Assembly (NCBI GenBank): GCA_037127255.1
Contig: JBANSL010000003.1
Location: 51,368,314-51,432,313 of the forward strand
DNA: 64,000 nt
Source: Persicaria tinctoria
Taxonomy: Eukaryota; Streptophyta; Magnoliopsida; Caryophyllales; Polygonaceae
Reading direction: 5' to 3'
In this document: positions 1 through 11,740 of the stretch, piece by piece
Numbering within the stretch: the stretch's first letter is position 1
Layout of the letters: every line of letters starts with the position of its first letter
Position numbers and translations under genes: made by a program
Notes under the pieces: model-generated
The model's database searches: none
What the model saw: only the letters and a program-made list of their open reading frames with translations
What the model was told of the DNA's origin: nothing

Positions 1-687
1 AATGGATCTTGTTTACCACGAAAGGCCCCATCCTCTTCTTGTTGAATTTGTTAGGAAACCAATGATCCTTTGATTTAGAGACATAGAGCTTGTCTCCAAC
101 TTCATACTCCTTGGGCTCAACATTGGATATCCTGCATAAGCGCACATACCAAGGCAAACATCTCCCATGTATAGAAAGATCTTTAATGGAAATGGGAGAA
201 GAAAGATCCAAACATTGGCTTACCTTCGCAGAGACAGAATCGGGGACCACGGTGTTTGGTCGATCTCGAGTAGGCGTACTCGATCTCGAGTAACTTTCAG
301 CTTCTGGTGGCGGACTTCTCGAATATGCAGGTGCTGGGGAAGGTGGATGTTGCTCAATCTCGAGGAGGGTTCAACTTCTGGTGGTTTCAGCGTCGAGGAA
401 GGCGAAGTCGAGGCAGCGAGGTGGTGGTCGATCTCGAGTACTTTACTCGATCTCGAGGAGTCTGGTGCTTCAGTCTGGCTGCTCGACAATGCTGGTGCTG
501 GTGGAGGCTCCTGGTTTTGGTCGAGATCGACTAGAGTCCTCGATATCGAGGAATCTTGGTCGACTACGACCCCATACTTGGCTCCTGTCAAGGCATCCGA
601 AAAATAGTTAGTCCATAATGACGTACCTTGGTCCATGTCGAGTGGATTCTCTGTTTCTTCCTTTAGGATGGCCATGATCTCCTCCAC
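1..687 (-). pseudogene. Post-protease linker and integrase C-terminal tail of B1
   Basis: From 687 downward the frame gives an acidic Ser/Pro-rich linker with LVDLDQ and EIDHH repeats, ending at a stop near 220. After a frame change, the conserved tail follows (about 170 down to 1): EYEVGDKLYVSKSKDHW, then KKRMGPFVVNKI. The Gly-Pro-Phe core resembles the GPF/Y module at the C-terminus of Ty3/gypsy integrases, which normally follows the catalytic core; here the core is missing. B1 keeps Trp where element A has a stop (17538-17540). The linker repeats are the coding form of the TCGA dyad motif. Function is unknown; the tail cannot integrate DNA alone. Confidence 0.7.
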
Positions 688-1343
688 CTAGGCCTCCATG
701 TCCCTCTTTTCCAGCTCCTCAGGGGTCATATTTCTTACCTTGGGTTCCCCGCAAGTGATGTAGCCAGCTGAGATAGATTTGACCTCTTCCATTGGACTTG
801 TATGCCTTTCAGTTTTATTAAAAGAATACTCAATTACCTCATCGCTGATGTTGAAAGTGAGCACTCCTTTCCTTACGCTTATTTTGGCATCCACCGTCGC
901 CAAGAAGGGTGTTCCTAGAATAATTGGACAGGTAGGGTCTTCTTGCATGCCAACAACTAAGAAATCAGCAGGGACAAAGAATTTACCTACTTGTACTGCA
1001 CATTGTCCACCATGCCTGTTGGGATGACCACCGTGTTGTTGGCCATGTAAAGTCTAGCATCCACAGGCTCTAGGGCACCTATCTTAATCTTGGACCAAAT
1101 TATTAAAGGCATTATACTCACACTAGCTCCAAGATCACATAAAGCATTAATTTTGTATGGACCAAATCCAATGGATATAGCAAACTTACCTGGATCTGGC
1201 CTCTTCTCCAGTATGTCCAAATGGATATACTCCTCTGTATTTTCAGCCATTGACCTCTTTTTGCTCAGAATCTCCTTCAGGAACTTGACATAGGATGGCA
1301 TCTCATTAAGAGGTTCTGTGAAGGGAATGGTGACATTGAGCTT
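688..1343 (-). pseudogene. Retroviral-type aspartic protease of B1, frameshifted
   Basis: The upstream half (1301 to 987) holds the flap and active-site region with CDLGASVSIMP; D-L-G-A is the plant Athila/Tat form of the Asp-Thr/Ser-Gly triad. The downstream half (948 to 688) holds CPIILGTPFLATVDA, the hydrophobic-Gly segment near the protease end. The halves are in different frames, with the break between about 950 and 1000, and an in-frame stop (688-690) follows. In an active element this enzyme would process the Gag polyprotein inside the particle. Catalytic Asp is present, but the product would be truncated. Confidence 0.8.
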
Positions 1344-3150
1344 CTAAAGCATCTTGATGAAGCGCTGAAATTTCTTCTCTGCTGGGTCCTTTGGAGATTT
1401 TTTGGGGAAAGTCATCTTCTTTTTCCGATTTGGAGCCAGAACAGATGTCGGAGGTGTAGCAGCCTTCTCGATCTCGGGTTGGGTTTCCTTGATATCGACT
1501 AGATTCCTTGGTGTCGAGTTGTTGTGTTGTGCAGACGAAGGCTGTCCTAGCTGTTCCTCGAGATCGACTAAGTGCTTGTCGATGTCGACTTGCTGCTGGT
1601 CGACTTGCTGTTCTCCTTCGTTTTGCTGCTCTCCGACCTCTGGCTCTCGCAATTGATGACCGCTTCTGAGTTTTACAGCAGCTATGTGTCCATTCTTTCC
1701 CTTGGGATTTGATTCTGAAGACCCAGAGAGCGACCCTGACTGTCTGGGGATTCCTGCTGCTAGCTGGCCTATCTGTGTATCAACTAATTTCCGCCATATA
1801 TCAATTTCCCCAAGCCTAGAGTTGACACCTTGCATCTCAGTGTAGACGGAGTTGAAAGACTGCTTAATTTCTGAATGATTCCTCCGTATTTCCCCTAGGA
1901 CTATCTGTAGATCATCCCTTTTCTGGTCCCTTCCCGAATATCCTGGAGCTCTGTAAGGCGTGGGATTCCTAGGGGCACCTTGGTTCCATTGTGGTTGCTG
2001 AAATCTTTGGTCCCCCATGTAGTGATTGGGACCCCCTGCGTAAGCTGCCTCTTCATGGTATTCTGCCAGCCTGACTTGCTCAGTGTGTGGGCACTCAGTA
2101 GTAGTGTGCCTCTGTGATCCGCATTCAATACAAGGCTGGTTGACAGAAAGATACTTTACTTGTTTGGGGAGCTTCTTATTCTGGTCTCTGTAATACTGCT
2201 CCCTTACATCTGGATCAATCTCCTTAGGGGCTCATAGAGGGGCATGGATGGTGCTGGCTTGGCGTAGTGGTTCTCCTCATAGTTGACTGGAGTCCCATAC
2301 TTGTTGTCATAGTTGGTCAGCTTATCGAGAGCAGCCCATGCTTCTGCAGGCGGCATTGTCAGATACTCATAGTGAGTATATGTGTTGATTCTGTCCTTTG
2401 CAGCCAAGTCCAGAGAATTGAAGAAGATCTCTTGAACTACGCAGGGTTGCTTACCATGTGTAGGGCAGGATCGCAGTAGATCCTTATAGCGTTCTCAAGC
2501 CTTTGCTAGCGTCTTTCCAGGCTGTTGTTTGAAAGATGTGATTTTTTGGCGCAGAAGTGCTGTCTTGGCAGGAGGAAAGAATTTGTTCAGAAATTCATGC
2601 GTCACTTGAGCCCATGTCATGAGAGACCGTGGTTTCAGCCCTTCCAGCCATTTCAGTGCAGGACCAGCCAGAGACCAACGGAAAGCTTTCATTAGGATGT
2701 ACTCCAAGGTGGTACCTTCAGAAAGAGTACGACACATGTCAGTAAATTTGGTAATATGCCGCAAAGGGCATTCATTAAATCTACCATGAAAAGCATGATT
2801 TTTAATTTCAATAAGGAATTGAGTGCGAATTTCATAGTTGTTTTCAGGGATTAGAATGGCCGATTCAGGCACGACGAGAGTCGGGCGCATAAAATCCTCT
2901 GCAGTGGTTGGGTATAGGGCAAGCTCAGCTTCTGCTTGCCTCGCACGCTCAGCTTCCTGTTGCTTGCCTGCTCACTCAGTGACGAGAGCAGCATCCCTGG
3001 CGGCTAGATCCCTCGTGAGCCTCTCGATCAGCTGTTCCTATGTCTCTACAGCTGTCATGGCTCTTCGTAGTTTAGCTCTGATGTGTAGAAAGCGCTCTGG
3101 TTCGTCTAAGCCGTCAAACTCAGGGGGTTGACCAGAACGGCGCATACACC
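1344..3150 (-). pseudogene. Gag pseudogene of B1
   Basis: Starts about 80 bases after the LTR with the family N-terminus (RRSGQ then EFDGLDEPERF). The central retrotransposon gag domain is at 2890-2495 (GRFNECPLRHITKFTDMCRTL, then LAGPALKWLEGL and EFLNKFFPPAKT). The C-terminal part at 2018-1344 (MGDQRFQQPQWN, then DIWRKLVDTQIGQLAAGIPR) ends in a VDQQQVDIDKHLVDLEE repeat. A CCHC zinc-knuckle region lies between about 2150 and 2100. Stops occur near 3040, 2980, 2494, 2204 and 1346, and the frame changes between 2204 and 2100. Gag would form the particle and bind RNA; this copy cannot give a full product. Confidence 0.8.
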
Positions 3151-3207
3151 TGTGAAGTAACTCAAGAGAAAAGTGAAAACTGACTACCTAAGACGCGAAT
3201 GATAGAT

Positions 3208-3225
3208 TCCCCGGCAACGGAGCCA
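3208..3225 (-). promoter_or_regulatory. Primer binding site of B1 (tRNA-Asp type)
   Basis: The minus strand reads TGGCTCCGTTGCCGGGGA, complementary to the 3' end of plant tRNA-Asp(GUC) with one mismatch. It lies 3 bases inside the LTR end, as in elements A and C. Confidence 0.85.
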
Positions 3226-4033
3226 ATTTGACGAGAGGGTTTCTCGACCAAATAAGTTTGTAGTCAAGACCCCGCTATAGGATAGTGGAGTCAGGTCCGT
3301 CCTCAGGAGAGAAGTCAACGGTTCTAGGTTTAGTGTGTTTTGGGGTTCAGGGATAGCAGGAAAAGGTGATGAGGGTGGCTGTGGACAAAGAATAAAGGGG
3401 TCGATGTCGAGGGATGGAGAGATAATGGTGGTTTGATATCGAGTAGAATATGTGCCGAATAAAAATAATAAAATAAAACAAATGAAGATGCAAACATCCA
3501 AGGTTAGGGATCACCGCAACAATAAACATATGTGTGGATCACAAATCACAAAAAGATGCATGCTTTATATCAAATAATCGACTTTCGCAAATTCCAACAA
3601 TTTAGGTGATAGAGGCTCTCGCATAAAAACCTAATTTGTTTCTACCTTTTCTTAATTGGGATTAGTCAGCTCTCGCAAATAAACCCTAATTAATATCCAA
3701 TTCATAATAAGATCATTTTCGCTTGAATATCATGAATAAGGAATTTCCTCAACTCTCACAAAGGATTAAGCACATAGGTAGATGATAATAAAGACATATA
3801 AATTCATGGATTTATAAATCAAACACACATATCTATGTTGGGATCACCCCAACCCTAGAAGAAGGAAATTAGAAACAATCCATAATGAAAGAAATTAACT
3901 TTAACATAACATAAACTAAAACTTACAACCGTTTGTCTCCTTCCTTCTCATTCTCTCTCGCCTCCTCCTCCTCCTCTCTCCTTGCGCCCTAAGACGACTT
4001 GACTTGAATTTAATGAAAATCAGCCCCCTAAGG

Positions 4034-4044
4034 CTTTATTTATA
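4034..4044 (-). promoter_or_regulatory. TATA box in the B1 LTR
   Basis: The minus strand reads TATAAATAAAG, the same core as in the other LTRs (11731, 20161, 25539, 35161). The following GA-rich leader is also conserved, so this is the likely RNA polymerase II promoter of the element. Confidence 0.65.
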
Positions 4045-4299
4045 GCCTTCATTCCCTAGTTATTCAAGGATAGAATATCTCTATCTATATCTAAATCTAT
4101 ATCTAAAGGCTTAAAGATAAATAAATGCAATAAAGGAATTAAATCTATAAGGAAAATTATATCTAAAATAGATAAGTCTTCTATGTGTTGATAGGTCATA
4201 TCTCCATAGATAGATGTTGATCGATCTCGGCCATACTCGGACTCCTTAAGCTCAAAGGACTCACAAAGCGCGTAGGAAAGCAAAACGCGCAACGCGCTC

Positions 4300-4790
4300 C
4301 TGGACACGGCGTTCCTCGATCTCGACTAACCTTCCTCGAGATCGAGTAGGATTGAAGTCGACCATGGCTGGTTGGGTGGCTCGGTCAGGTGCTGCTCGAC
4401 ATGCTCGGGTGTGTGCTTCTGGTTCCTCGAGATCGAGTAAAGAACTCGAGATCGAGTTGGCTTGGCGTCGAGGATGTGTCGCTCAGCCTGGTCGAGTACT
4501 CTTCTCTTCGGCACGGACTCGGACTGACGCTTCTGGGTTAGCAAGATCGAGTAAAGAACTGGAGATCGAGTAACTGGGTGCTCAGCATCTTCCGTCCTCG
4601 GCTTCTCGACTTGGCACAGCTCGTCGACTCCGGACATAGCATCACAGCGTTGTCGATCTCGACAAGATTCCTCGAGATCGAGTTGGCTCTTGGAGTCTGG
4701 TTGTCTCTGACTCAGTTTCTCGATCAGTGCTTAGTCGACAGGCTCGGACACCCTTCGTCGAGATCGAGTATGGTTACTCTAGATCGAGTA
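4300..4790. repeat. TCGA inverted-repeat motif array in the B1 LTR
   Basis: More than a dozen copies of CTCGAGATCGAGT or TACTCGATCTCGA and half sites lie 10-40 bp apart, in both orientations. Full copies are inverted repeats with 7-8 bp arms and a 2-bp spacer. The intervening sequence is not repeated, so this is not a simple tandem array. Equivalent arrays occupy the same LTR position in the other family members. Confidence 0.8.
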
Positions 4791-5033
4791 AAGCTGGGCT
4801 CCTAGCTGCCTTGGACTTTTGTAGTTGATTTCCGAGATTTTCCGACCTTTCTCAGAACTGCTGTAATTTGCCTCGAATTTTGCAAAATTAAACAGAAACT
4901 GGTGTAGATTCCTTAATTTGGCAAATGAACATAAACTACATAGATTCTGTACTATCTTAGCCCAAATGCATAAAATGTATGCAGAAAACGATATAAAAGT
5001 AACTGCAAAACATGGCAGATTCAGCTCACAGCA

Positions 5034-5839
5034 CAGAGCACCAAGACGAGTCGGAGCCACCACCCCAAGCCGATAGCGACGAGGCGACGGAGATCTGAGT
5101 GAATAGAAAGGTTCGGAGGCCCCGAATCGACGAAAATTTTAAGGAGGTGGGAAGAGGGTTTCCGAAGGCAACGTTCGAGACAAACGAAGGCCACCAGAAA
5201 TTCAAGCCGAAGCCGGAGGTCAGAGGTCACCACGAGAGGTAACCTGAGTAATCGACGGCCGAAGTCGGTTTGCATCGATTGAGATCGAGATTTGGTGTCC
5301 CTCTCTCTAGTTTCTAGAGAGAGGAGGGAGTGTTTCCTTTACTCTTACCATTCATTAGTATCCGCTGTCAAAATAGTTATATATTATAAAGAGGGGTAAA
5401 TGCGCAATGGTAATTAAATGGAGTGAAATACCCATGCAAGTGACGTGGCCAGTTCAACAAGAAGATATGGTTCACATTTTAATTGAGCAGCAAACAACAA
5501 TCTCCAGCAAATCTCACCACCTTATTAGGTTGTTGTTTTCAAATCCCCTCCATCGTATCATTTCCCTTCCACGCGTTAATCTCCCTCTTAAGTAGAGGTT
5601 AGGTTTTTCCAATTTCTTCACTCCAGTATGGCCGACGTCGAAGACTACCACCTGCACCAGAAAAAAGACGTAGGAAGTCCTCCAGCATCCTTGTAGAGTA
5701 GTAAGAGGTTCACAACCTCCCGTCAATTCAAATCGTCCTTTCCAACTTTATTCAAATCGTGTCCCTTTAATTAGCCATGTTTCGGTTGCTCTCCCACACA
5801 TTCGAGGGGCCATTTGGGTCAGACGTTGGGACCAATCAA
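5034..5839. other. 5' flank of B1, unclassified
   Basis: The first 250 bases are GC-rich with a minus-strand open frame (5275-5021) but no recognisable domain. A TA-rich tract near 5375-5395 could be a minus-strand TATA region upstream of it. The arrangement resembles the promoter and leader of an old LTR, but no boundaries are visible. From 5300 to 5839 I see no coding signal. Confidence 0.3.
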
Positions 5840-5847
5840 TACGCACT

Positions 5848-6456
5848 CAGAGGCAGAGCTAGGGGGTGCTTAGGGATGCTCGAGCACCCCCGACCCGGAA
5901 AAAAATACAAAAAAATATTTTTTTTTTACATATATTTAGTATTTTTAAGGTAATATAACATCTTTAAAGGATATTTAAAACAAGAGTGTTGTCCACCTCA
6001 AGTGGTAAAGAAATGAAGGAAGGAAGAAGAACCAAAAGGTCTTAGGTTCAAATCTCAAATGCTTCACTTTTTATTCCTTTTACCATTTCATTAATTCTTC
6101 ATCATTTCTATCTATATTTTTTTTGTTTCTATCGACTATTACATTAAAAAAATGTCATATTTATATTTAAATTAAAAAAATCACAAATTTAATGTTTTTT
6201 CATTAATAAATGTCATATTTATGTTTTACTATATCATGAAATATTCTTCTTGATTCCTCTCTATGTTTTTTTGTTTCTATCAACTATTTCATTAAAAAAA
6301 TATAATATTTATATTTAAAATTTTTTAAAAATCACAATTTTAGTGTTTTTTCAAAATTTTCTTAGAAAAAAATCTTCTTAATAAGTATACACAAAAACTA
6401 ATATTTCACGATTTTTTTTTACCACCACCCCAAAATAAATTCTGGATCTGCCACTG
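5848..6456. mobile_element. Non-autonomous hAT-type element (609 bp)
   Basis: Left end CAGAGGCAGAGCTAG and right end (reverse complement) CAGTGGCAGATCCAG are imperfect terminal inverted repeats of the hAT kind. They are flanked by a perfect 8-bp duplication TACGCACT (5840-5847 and 6457-6464), the length made by hAT transposases. The interior is AT-rich and has no ORF. At 5994-6055 it contains a tRNA-like pair: a box A-like stretch (CAAGTGGTAAAG) and a box B-like AGGTTCAAATCT. It must be mobilised in trans. Confidence 0.88.
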
Positions 6457-6464
6457 TACGCACT

Positions 6465-8526
6465 CACTTCGAATTCGATTGGTATATTACACGAACTAGT
6501 TTCGTTAACTCATCAGATCGAATCATGATCGAACATACATACATATTGTGGGCCGATTAAGTTCAAGTGAAAACTTATGTTTTGATGCGTGCCTTACAGA
6601 CAGGTTCCGACCATTCTCGATCTCCATTCAAACCTCATCAATTACAAGTTCTAGCCACATCACGACCCCCTCACACCCCTTGACGTCCCTGTGTTGCGGT
6701 AAGGCACAACTTGGAACACTTTAGGAGTTAATCAAACTGGAAGGCTTGTTGGTACACTGACCAAGGTGTCGCCTTTGTGATTAAATTCTGCAGCGATCAG
6801 ACTTAGTTTCAAGTGACAGTTTCAAACGAATCGAGTGTGGTACTACTGAGTCCGATTGGTAAGTTAACTCTGACTTGTTTCGGTCAGTCGAACTTACATC
6901 AGATTAAGGACAAACATACATAGTTGAACATGGTAGGGGTACTGTCAAGTAACTTTTGGGTATGTTTTTTATAGCTGTTAAAGGTCGATTCTAGTTTTGA
7001 TCGTGATCGAGATGATCTGTGAACTACCGACTACACTAGTTGAAAGCAACTTATTTCAGAGATCCGAAGCCGCATAGAATGAATACCGAACATACCTGGT
7101 TTGTGTGTGTTCGACGTTGAAAGGTTGTGTGAGGATGAAGGCAGCTGGTATCGTATTTGGACTGGTCGGTGCTTACTGTCAACGGTAAGTTGTCGATTGG
7201 GAAGAAGTAAAAAATTAATTATCAACTAATTAATTTATTGATTGTAACTAGAGAGCGGTTGGTTTTTTTAGGTGCTCAGCCTTAATCGGATTTCATTGTC
7301 GTCAACACTAGCGCACCCTATCATGAGGCAAGTGATTTCGTTCATATTTCCCTTCGCAATGTTTCGTGACTTTTGTGGTGCCTTACGATTCTATCGTGTC
7401 GACTGTGGCCAAGTGGCCAATTTCCATGCCGGTTTCGATAGATTACAGATCTGTCTGCATGATGTGATTTATCATTTCCATTCTAAATTGGCATGAGTAT
7501 ATAGATGGGAAATTAAATTATAAATATAACGTGTATGTATATAATTTATGAGTTAGAGTAAATAAGCCCATATTCCTAATTGCATGAATTTCTGTTCGGT
7601 TCTATGATGCAAATTGTTAACATGCGATATTAAGACCTTTGAAATATCCATGCTTGTCTTGTGTTGTTAATATCGTGTACATGATCACCTAGTGTAAATT
7701 AAAGCGACTAAATTGTGGTATATTTGAATATGCACACTTTATAGTGCGAGTTGACTTTTAGTGAATGTGAGTTTTCTTAAGTTAAAACTAACTTGCGGGT
7801 TGGCGTTGGTTAAGCCTTACCCTATAAAGGTTTCATGAAACGACCCATTCCCGAATGCATTCATCGCGAGATGGTAAACTTCCATAGTGTTGTAGATCGT
7901 AGTCCTCTTTTAAAGGCCCGACGGGTATCACGTGTTATATTATTATTATTATCGTATATTGTGTTGTGTAAGGGGGTCTATTCTGCGCATATAATACTTC
8001 ATTTTATTCACGTATAATTCCTATATCGTATCCTTAATCGATCTCCATGATCATCCGAGTCATGTGTCATTTTTATTTTATTCTATTCTCGTATTTCCAC
8101 AGTAAATACTCTTAATTTTACCTTAACTATTATCACACAGTTTCAGGGTCACTGGTTTTAGTTAAAGTTGAACATTTTTCTTATCGGTTGCTAATCTTAA
8201 ATGTATTAACCATCCTATTTATTAGATGGTTGGTGTCCTTCGTAATCACGAAACACCAGATCATATTCCACAGGTCTAGTTAGAGCAGAGGAGCTGGAGC
8301 TAGACAAGGAGATGGACAATCACTAATAAAATTTGGTTGCATTTTAAAACTTTGTATATTCTTATATTTCTAAGTTGGATTTTATGGGTTATTTTAGTGG
8401 TTACTGGATACTTTTGACGGTTTATTCTCAATTATAACATTTTCAAGTCTTCCACAAATATTATTTTATTATTCGCTTTATTATCTACTTGTATATGGAA
8501 GCATGTTTACATGTCCCTATAAGCAT
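6465..8526. other. Unclassified intergenic DNA
   Basis: About 2 kb with no convincing coding region; all open frames are under 80 codons and look random. Composition is mixed and there are no tandem repeats. It may be the remains of an old LTR, but I could not find paired ends. Confidence 0.3.
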
Positions 8527-8928
8527 GTAACAGCCAGGGATTATGATTCCCGAGTTACGTTTCGAGGGATGAAACCGCTCGTTGGGATCTTGTGCCCCGA
8601 GTACAGGTTGAAGGTTTCAAATCTAAGATGCGTAGTTAAAATGGGATTTCGCACCCAAACCCGGAAGGTCCGTTGGAGACCTTGGGGTAGACCCCTGTAC
8701 CTGTCCTAAGTCTACAACGCGGAAAATCCTTTATCATGCAAAGGGCATAAGTTATGAAAATGATACAACCAGAGCCACGGCAGAGCCGGGTCAAAACAGA
8801 GTATAAGTAGGGAGAAATCTCAAAAGCATGAATATGGTAAAGTCAGTTTTCAAACACTCACTCTCCGCCATATGAATAGACCCCGTCATAACAGCACAAA
8901 ATCAAGCATTGTATCGGGTACCTGAAAC

Positions 8929-9097
8929 CACTGTTCTAAAAATCGCGCCTAGGCGCCGCCTGGGCACCACCTAGGCGCTAGGCGACCCCCCTCCGCCTAG
9001 AGCTAAATGGCCGCCTAAGCACGCCTGGGCGCCGCCTAGGCGCTAGGCGGCCCCTCATCGCCTAGGATCCGCCTAGCGCTTTTTAGAACACCGGCGG
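8929..9097. mobile_element. GC-rich foldback/MITE-like element
   Basis: The ends are inverted copies: left TGTTCTAAAAATCGC then CTAGGCG, right (reverse complement) TGTTCTAAAAAGCGC then TAGGCG. Inside, GCCTAGGCG-type words recur and are themselves palindromic, so the strand folds strongly. The 7-bp CTGAAAC occurs on both sides (8922-8928 and 9098-9104), a possible target duplication. Superfamily unassigned. Confidence 0.6.
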
Positions 9098-9353
9098 CTG
9101 AAACTATACCACCAAGTCAGGCCAAGAGTCCGCCCGCGGGTCTTCTGACCGCGCTTTAGACATATAATATGCCTATACCTAGAATAAAGGATGCCTTCAT
9201 GCAGTACTGGAATATTGACCACACTATCATGTTCCTAATTCATATGTGCAGAATATTAAGTAAGGCCTTAACAAAGAATACCAACTGGTATATCCCTCTT
9301 CTACCACCACCCCCTTGCGAAAAGACTGGCCAGTTCGATTCGATAGCATCTCA

Positions 9354-9411
9354 AATCTCATCATCATATCGTATCTCATCATCATATCGTATTTCATCAT
9401 CATATCGTGGA
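9354..9411. repeat. 18-bp tandem repeat, about 3 copies
   Basis: TCATCATCATATCGTAT-like units repeat three times with one or two changes. A minor minisatellite. Confidence 0.7.
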
Positions 9412-10639
9412 TCTTGCGAAAAGAAAATAATAATGATGATATTAGTAAAGGTGTTCCAACGACCCGAATGACTCAGGACGAACCCGATGGAGCTGGGCTG
9501 TCCTATGACCCTATCAAGGATTCTAGGACTCACGGATAATGGTCGCTCTGTATTCAAACGCATACAGAATAAGAATGCTCATTCGTAAGTGCAATTCCTA
9601 AGCATGATACTACATGACATGCTTTTATGCATATGCAGCACCTACATACTATATGACACATCAGGCAGGAGGTACTGGTTACTGAGTAAGCCCCGGAGGT
9701 ACTTACCTGGCTAGAAGATCAGCAAAAGACGAATCCAGCACAGAGTAGTCACGATCACAGAATATCACCTAAATACATAATGATAATACACTGAGTATGC
9801 GTCTCTAGCCACTCTGAACAAATATAACACACATTCATACAAGCAGCTAATTAACAAGCTCACATCAACCATACTTTCAGTTTATCACGATCAACCATCT
9901 CTTATCTCATACTATTCATCAGGATATATATCATTATCATCATAAGTATCGAACATTAATCTCTTCTAAAAATCACCACAATATCATGCTATTAGTCATA
10001 CGAATCATACCGTTAGTGAAACGATCATATTATCATGCTAGTTAGTCATTAAATAAGTCATATTCCCAAGTTAGTTTCAAAACCGTTTCAAATCTCAGTC
10101 AAATAGTTAAGTATTCCGACCCTTGAAAATACTCGCTAAATTGCTTTTTAAATTTACTTATTAGATTACTTTTCAACCTTGAAATTCTTTTTCAAATTCT
10201 CTTTTTAATCGACGAGTCTTAATAATTTATGTTAAGTCTCAATAATATATAATATTTTAAACACCGTTTAATAGAACACCTTTATAAAATATTTCCAAAA
10301 CCCCTAAAATCCAAACCATTTTTATTTAATAAAACCAAATGAATCTTCCCAAAATAATATTTTATCTTTTAAATTTGTAAATAATATTTTAATATATTTT
10401 AATTACCCCTAATGAGTTAAATAATAACTGGTAACCCGAATCGAACCGAACCAAACCCTATTAAATCCAACCGAACCAATCAAACAAATAAATAATATAT
10501 ATAAGGAAGCGGGACCACAACATGTCTTCTTCTTCGTTGATTCAACTTCCCAGCTCCTGCCATGGCTCCCGATTCACATCCCGACGGCGAGGCTCCTCTG
10601 GCCCTCCTTCCTCCAACCTCCGACTTCTCCTCTCCGAGT

Positions 10640-10644
10640 CCATG
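10640..10644. repeat. Target-site duplication CCATG (left copy)
   Basis: The identical 5 bases follow the LTR end at 12828-12832. Five bases is the usual staggered cut of Ty3/gypsy integrases. Confidence 0.85.
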
Positions 10645-10904
10645 TGTTGTGAGCTGAATCTGCCATGTTTTACATTTATTTTTATATCGATTTCTGCATA
10701 CATTACATTCATTTGGGCTAAGATAGTACATAACCTATGTAGTTTATGTTTATTTGCCAAATTATGGAATCTACACTAGTTTCTGTTTAATTCGCAGAAT
10801 TCGAGGCATTTTACAGCAATTCTAAGGAAGGTCAGAAAAGCTCGGAAATCCGCTACAGAAGTCCAAAGTCAAAGAAGCAGTGGAATCAGTCGAATCGAGT
10901 TAAG

Positions 10905-11480
10905 ATCCAAGGTTACTCGATCTCGAGTCAACCCTACTCGATCTCGACGAAGCATATCCGAGCAAGCCTGGTCGAGAGAGCTGAGCCAGACCAACCCGAC
11001 TTCCGGACCCAACTCGATCTCGACAAGACCTGGTCGAGATCGACAAAGCCCAGCGCCACACCCGGAGTCGAGGAGAGAACTGATCGAGAAGCCCAGCGCT
11101 CGTCGATCTCGACTAGAAGCTTGTCGAGATCGACGAGCGCCACAACGCCAGTCCGAGTCCGTGCCGAGGAGAAGCTGCTCGACCAGAGAAGACCACACCT
11201 CTACTCGATCTCGACAAAACCTAGTCGAGATCGACGAAGGCTAGAGCCCTGAGTCCAGATCCGAGCCTGTCGAGTAGAGCCACCCGAGAAGAGCCAATCG
11301 ACATAGCTAGTCTACTCGACCTCGACGAGCCCTTGTCGACATCGACGAGCGCCAGGAGCCAAGTCCGAACCACATGGAGCAGATCTAGCCGAGAAGCCAA
11401 GTCGACGATGAATCCTACTCGAGGTCGACTAACCCTTGTCGATGTCGAGTAGCCCAGTTTCCGGAAACGCGTCGACATGA
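10905..11480. repeat. TCGA inverted-repeat motif array in the solo LTR
   Basis: At least 15 full or half copies of the ctcgatctcga/tcgagatcga word, spaced irregularly (about 15-60 bp) and in both orientations. Decayed copies with TCAA or CTAGA are present, consistent with mutation of CpG. Confidence 0.8.
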
Positions 11481-11730
11481 CGAGTCCTACTCGACTTGGG
11501 AATCCTTGGGCACGAAGAAATCCGAGAATGGCCGAGAGATCTATCCAAAGTTGATCAATTCTATCCATGGAAGGGAATCTATCAAGATATGAAGACTTAC
11601 CTAGTTTAGATTTATCTTTTCCTTTATTGATTTATTTCCTTAAAACATTTTATTTATCTTTTAGCCTTTTAGATATAATTTTAGATATAGATATAGATAT
11701 TCTATCCTTGAGTAGCAAGGATTAGAAGCC

Positions 11731-11740
11731 TATAAATAAG
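11731..11740 (+). promoter_or_regulatory. TATA box in the solo LTR
   Basis: TATAAATAAG is followed by the conserved leader (catggggctcagttttattc) shared with 20161. Confidence 0.65.

Larger units (their letters stand above)
1..3228 (-). mobile_element. Element B1: internal region of a non-autonomous Ty3/gypsy retrotransposon (continues off the left edge)
   Basis: Read on the minus strand, the order is primer site (3208-3225), gag, protease, a repetitive acidic linker and an integrase C-terminal tail. The 3' LTR lies outside the window. There is no reverse transcriptase, RNase H or integrase core: only about 700 bases separate the protease end from the integrase tail, where a complete pol would need over 2 kb. 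The order matches element A at 14098-19163, so the deletion is a family trait. The primer site and the protease wording (CDLGAS, GTPFLATVDA) fit the plant Athila/Tat side of Ty3/gypsy. Several stops and at least one frameshift make this copy defective. Confidence 0.85.
3229..5033 (-). repeat. 5' LTR of B1 (1805 bp)
   Basis: On the minus strand it begins TGCTGTGAGCTGAATCTGCC at 5033 and ends CTCTCGTCA at 3229, giving TG...CA ends. The first half matches the family A LTRs, including the motif array; the last third is diverged from A and matches B2 at 23283-23933. A TATA box lies mid-LTR, followed by a CT-rich (GA-rich on the sense strand) leader. The LTR is therefore a mosaic of subfamily segments. 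The right flank begins cagag; the matching target duplication would be off the window. Confidence 0.85.
8527..10644. repeat. Possible old LTR or promoter region (left of the solo LTR)
   Basis: Begins with TGTAACAGCC at 8527, a start often seen in plant chromovirus LTRs. It becomes AT-rich toward 10200-10500, then has a TATA-like ATATATATAAGG near 10493, followed by GC-rich sequence. This is the layout of a long LTR (U3, TATA, leader) or of an ordinary promoter. The GC-rich part continues beyond the solo LTR at 12828. No partner LTR was found. Confidence 0.3.

Noticed and set aside
1344..2018. Independent host gene on the minus strand
   Set aside because: Its sequence matches the distal gag of elements A and C.
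9169..9563. Paired ORFs on both strands
   Set aside because: They reflect an 18-bp tandem repeat and have no family resemblance.
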